NCBI GenBank assembly: GCA_029851415.1
Contig: CM056744.1
Span: 13,957,268-14,021,267, forward strand
From: Eretmocerus hayati
Lineage: Eukaryota; Arthropoda; Insecta; Hymenoptera; Aphelinidae
Length of the DNA stretch: 64,000 nucleotides
Reading direction: 5' to 3'
The notes below the pieces were generated by a model. The model saw only the letters and a list, made by a program, of their open reading frames with translations. It was not told the DNA's origin and did no database searches. A program made the translations under genes and the position numbers. Positions 60,119 through 64,000 of this stretch are shown here, piece by piece (position 1 is the stretch's first letter; every line of letters starts with the position of its first letter).

Positions 60119-60230
60119 GCCCATTTGACGGAGTTTCTCTGAATTTTTCATGAACTGAGTGATAAAAAACTGTGAAAAAAATTTGGACAGGATTCGTGTT
60201 TCGGAGACCTGGTCCTCCCCTTGTAAGTTG
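60119..60230 (-). repeat. 110-bp dispersed module, copy 3
   Basis: A more diverged copy, starting gcccatttgacggagtttct and ending ggtcctccccttgtaag. On the minus strand the frame reads GGPGLRNTN ... TPSNG, again without a stop, and runs on into an ORF to 60,290. Confidence 0.6.
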
Positions 60231-61292
60231 GGCGCATTCTTGCCTTCCGTCGACCATAACAACATAAGAACAAGACTGTATGTTGGACACTTACTTCGAA
60301 GCTCGAGACATGATAGCGCATCCTCGTCCTGATCATCTCGATTATGGGTTGACGATGGAGCGACAGAGTTTGATAAACAAGAGGTCGTCGTTATTGACGG
60401 ACTATCAGCATCCACAATTGTCTTTCAAGTAAATAATTAGGTCGATTCTCGGAAAATCTGATGCGTCAAGAAACTTTTAGATGGTGATCAGGTTCTATAC
60501 TTTATCAAGAATTGGCCTATGACATGGACTCTCATTGGGGTAATGGGTAGTCAATGAGATGATTGAATATTCCATACTACCCGAGATCCACTCTCGATGT
60601 AGGATAATGCTTGGGAAATATAAACTGAAGATCATACGGTAAAATGATAAGATTATACAACGTTTTTTCAATTTTCTCAACGCATGTGAAACATAAAATT
60701 CCATGAACATATATAAACATGGAATCCGTGGATTCCATTTTCATGTATGATTAGATATGAAATCGAGTTGGGGATTTGCCATTTGTATCCTAGGGAGAAG
60801 CGGTATACTAATTTGCATCTGGTGTGACATCACCTGACGATATCCATCGAACATCGGTCAGAGAATTCATTCCCGGGGTCATTTTCCGGTTTTTGACGTT
60901 TGAAGCACTGGAGAGAGGTAATCCTCATTACATACCATTTTACGCAAAAAAATTCACTGCTCTGGAGTTGGAGACCAACCTCTGCAAGGAATTTTCATTA
61001 GTATACGATCAGTATCGTGACGTAGTTATGTTGAAAATTTGACGTAGAACAGGTTCGATTCAATGTATCACAACTTTCTGGACTGAGAAATATTGTTCTA
61101 AGCAATTTTACATCTGATCATATATGTTTCTCTTATACCACACATGTGTGTTCTGAAACGGTCCAATGATGACAGCTGTATCTCTGATGAGGGGGCCCAT
61201 TGACGAAGATAAGTTCGATCAATCATGTTTGATCTGGTACGAGACTGTGAAAGGATTCTGGGATAGATTGGCAAAATAGACCCGGTGATGGT
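60231..61292. other. AT-rich region between the 110-bp modules and the satellite
   Basis: A possible fourth, very diverged 110-bp module lies at 61,195-61,290 (ggcccattgacg ... gactgtgaaaggatt). A 72-codon open frame at 60,824-61,042 is unrecognised. Confidence 0.3.
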
Positions 61293-62075
61293 CTTTTGCC
61301 GTTACTGGAATTTCGTCGTGCTTAAGTCGATCCAATCATTCATCAATCCGATCCTTCCATTCGCTTTAATAATCCCATCCATCCCACCCATTCATCCATC
61401 CATCGGATCCATCCATCCTATCCATAGAATCCATTCCATTCAACCATCGATTACATCCATTTCATTGAACCTATCCATCACATCCATCAATCCTATTCAT
61501 CCATTCATTCATCAATCCTGAGCATTCCATTCATCCATCCATCCACCCAGACCATCTCCTCCATCCATCCATCCATCTCATCCATCCATCCGTGCATCTA
61601 TTCAGCATTCCATCCATACATCACATCCGTTGTTCCCATCCATACATCTATCCATGCTATTCATGCAACCCATCTATGCTATGCATCAATCCATCCCATC
61701 CTATCCATCAATTCGTCCATCCACGCCATCCATTCATGACACTCATCACACCCATGCGATCCATTCCACCCTTACCATCTATCCGTGCCATTCATCCTGT
61801 CCACCCCATCAATCTCATCCATCCACCTATTCATCCATCTTATCTATCGCGTGTATCCATCCCATATATCCCACGCATCACATCCATCGATCACATCAAT
61901 CCCGATCCTCCATCCAATCCATCTATCTCATCCGTCCATCCATCCCATCCATCACATCCATCTCATCCATCCATCCCATCCATCACACCCAGCCATCCGT
62001 CCATTTTATCTATCCAATCCATCCCATCCAAGCATCCTTGCCAATACTGGGATTTCGTCGTGCCAAAGTCCCGGG
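61293..62075. repeat. TCCA/ATCC-type satellite with duplicated border motif
   Basis: About 700 bp of degenerate catccatccatcc sequence (61,375-62,035) lie between two copies of the motif ttgcc..tactgg.atttcgtcgtgc (61,293-61,318 and 62,038-62,063). The long Ile/His/Pro/Ser-rich open frames inside are due to the repeat. Confidence 0.75.
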
Positions 62076-62139
62076 ACTATGCGATGTTTGGTCCCGTGTT
62101 ATCGAACTCACGTGTGCAATGAACGGCTTTCCACACCAC

Positions 62140-63350
62140 CCGAGAGGTACCGTTCTGGGCGCGTTTCTTTTATTTTTTGGTAACGGTTGAGGAGATCGCA
62201 CCCGTCCGTGGCAGGAGCCCTATATACCTCACCCGTGCTCGTGAGGATCACCAGCCTCCAACCTCCTTAGGCTCACCCCCGAGCGGAGAATTCGGCGAGT
62301 TCCAGGTGGGTTCTCCCTTGGCTTTAGGTTGGACTGGAGATCACGAACCTGCGAAGACATGGTGAGAGCCGCCAACCCGAACCAACTGCCCCGAGCCGTC
62401 GCCGTTCGATCGGAGACAAGACAAGCCCTGTAGACGGATTACAACGCGAGCGCAACGCCTGGAACCGACCTTGACTAAATTCCTCACGTTCAGAGGCGAC
62501 CCGTGACCGAAGATCCGACTCGACGGACCGCGCCACCCCTCCGCAGGAACGTGAGGTCCAGCCGCCCCGCCACCAAGAGAGCTTTTTCCCCTGGAGCCGC
62601 CGAAGTCCCCCGGTGGGTTTCCTGACCACGCCACCAGTCCAGCCACGGACTGGACTGATGACGTACCACCGTCGGCCCGCTTCTTTTCTTTTTGATGTGG
62701 GAGGAAAAGATCGCCTGGAGCCATATGAAAAACCTCCCTTGGGACTCACCCAATACGTAGTGTTTTCTCCATACATCCATCCATCCATCGATCCATCCAT
62801 CCATCCATCCATCCGTCTGCATCCGTCCATCCCCCGGTGGGTTTCCTGACCACGCCACCAGTCCAGCCACGGACTGGACTGATGACGTACCACCGTCGGC
62901 CCGCTTCTTTTCTTTTTGATGTGGAAGGAAAAGATCGCCAGGAGCCATATGAAAAACCTTCCTCGGGGCTCACCCGTGTTTGAGTGTTCCTTCTACATCC
63001 ACCCACGAACCAATCCACTCACGCATCCATCAACCATCTCACCCACCCACACAACCAACACTCAACACATCCATTCGTCCCTTTCTCCAGCGTCGAGAGG
63101 AGCGGCCTCACTGGTCGGTCGCTCGGCGCAGACTGACTGCTGGCCGGCTTGCGCTCTCCCTTATATCACCCCCACCTTACCCCCACTCCTCGACCGAAAT
63201 TCACTAAGTTCGAGCGGGAGACTAGCGGGAAAGTCATCGACTGACCGTGTCGAGCGGAGCTGTTCCTGGAACCCTCCTCCTTCTCCTCGGCCGAAAAAAA
63301 GCCAACCTGACCCACAATTGCTCGACATAGACCCAAAATTCAACATCCTC
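62140..63350. other. GC-rich, CpG-containing region
   Basis: Composition differs sharply from the AT-rich surroundings. It contains a TATA-like ctatatacc (62,219), the tandem duplication and a C-rich tail. It could be the 5' region or LTR of a retroelement, or a gene promoter. No protein domain is recognised in any frame. Confidence 0.3.
62607..62975 (+). repeat. Tandem duplication, 145-bp unit with a microsatellite between copies
   Basis: 62,607-62,751 and 62,831-62,975 are nearly identical (offset 224 bp), each starting cccccggtgggtttcctgac and ending near ctcaccc. A catccatcc run lies between them (62,773-62,830). The palindrome tccagccacggactgga lies in each copy. Overlapping minus-strand open frames result from the duplication. 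Confidence 0.75.
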
Positions 63351-64000
63351 TAACTCCCTGTCTTTTCTTTCGACTCAGAGATGAGATGAAAAGCATAGTT
63401 TATAGGTTCCAAAATCCATCCGTGCGGGCTTCGTGCGCTATTTTCGTTTTTAAAATTACCTAAAAAGTCGACTTTTTCATTTTTTTTGATTTTTAATGGA
63501 TGTAAGAACCATTGAAAAATCCCTTTCAAGCACATATTTCGACGTAAAAAAAGCTGAAATTCACCAAAAAAATACTTTCAAATCTGAAAAACGTCAACAC
63601 AACCTCAAAAAAGTAGTTTTTTGGCATGAAAACGTTTTTTCGGGTCTTCAGCCTAATTTTATCTCAAATTCAATATTTTTATCGGATTTCTCGTCAAATT
63701 TTACGTCGAAAACCATGCTCAAAAAGTTGGGACTCAGATGGGATTCGCCGCTATGATTACAACCTTAGAAACAGGGTCATAAAAATAGTGCTGAATTACC
63801 TGGTTTTGGAGGGAGACTTATTCCACTGGACAACAAAACTGTGGGTTAGGGATAGTGCATTGACCAGACATTGACTTTTTCGTGTATTTTTCATCGCTTT
63901 TATTCTACTTCCATGTCTCCCCACTCGACGCTCGGACCACCTATTTCTCATCCTACTCCGCGATTTTCGGCAATTTTCCTAGAAAAATCTTGTACGGTGG
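63351..64000. other. AT-rich window end
   Basis: A- and T-rich sequence with short unsupported frames; nothing is recognised. Confidence 0.3.

Noticed and set aside
61293..62075. CRISPR-like array
   Set aside because: Repeats are a simple degenerate microsatellite without spacers, and the genome is eukaryotic.
61592..62190. Long Ile/His/Pro/Ser-rich open frames (176, 186 and 132 codons)
   Set aside because: They are open in all three frames because the TCCA repeat lacks stop codons; no domain, no splice context.
62324..63018. Minus-strand open frames of 127-189 codons in the GC-rich region
   Set aside because: They overlap each other in different frames and repeat the same peptide because of the tandem duplication and microsatellite; GC richness removes stops.

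Overview
Eukaryotic, intron-containing insect DNA, most likely from a hymenopteran. Three odorant-receptor (7tm_6) loci show the wasp/bee/ant-type N-terminal GLWPYQ motif and the short C-terminal exons of that family. Two divergent ionotropic receptors lie in tandem. The rest is mostly transposons, foldback elements and satellites. There is no CRISPR array, operon or rRNA gene. Coordinates of spliced genes were derived by hand from splice signals and codon phase.

Left third (1-23,200): an odorant-receptor pseudogene on the minus strand (OR-B; exons at about 20,987-23,190 and 626-995) is split by nested insertions. An old palindromic element (arms 1,288-2,311 and 2,378-3,489, continuing at 20,538-20,768) sits in the receptor. 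Inside the right arm of that palindrome sits a 17,048-bp transposon (3,490-20,537) flanked by a 9-bp target duplication. Its two inverted arms are about 5.86 kb each and almost identical; they surround a 5.3-kb single-copy centre. It encodes a 1,363-aa protein with two BED-like zinc fingers, a hAT-like transposase core and a C-terminal Ulp1/C48 cysteine protease. The arms carry fragments of host genes: an SLC22-type transporter last exon and a BORCS6-like exon. A 705-bp non-autonomous relative with the same kind of termini and its own 9-bp duplication lies at 43,759-44,463.

Middle (23,200-47,000): a decayed Crypton-like tyrosine recombinase, a TIR element rich in AAGGTCA motifs, the 3' half of a second odorant receptor (OR-C, 28,716-29,410, minus), a LINE inserted in a BEL/Pao integrase relic (31,243-34,660), and a third odorant receptor (OR-A, 38,506-42,386, minus) paralogous to OR-B along its whole length, introns included. 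The 705-bp relative and another foldback follow.

Right third (47,000-64,000): two adjacent ionotropic receptor genes on the plus strand (47,091-50,576 and 51,066-53,461). Each can be spliced into an uninterrupted ORF of 636 and 624 aa from three exons with matching intron phases. Downstream are TIR elements, a 2.7-kb foldback holding a 5'-truncated LINE, a dispersed 110-bp module, a decayed transposon protein, a 0.7-kb TCCA-type satellite and a GC-rich tandem duplication.

The receptor genes are chemosensory: ORs and IRs are membrane channels on sensory neurons. The candidate for an undescribed system is the giant palindromic hAT-like/Ulp1 element, with its 9-bp duplications, captured host exons and short relative.
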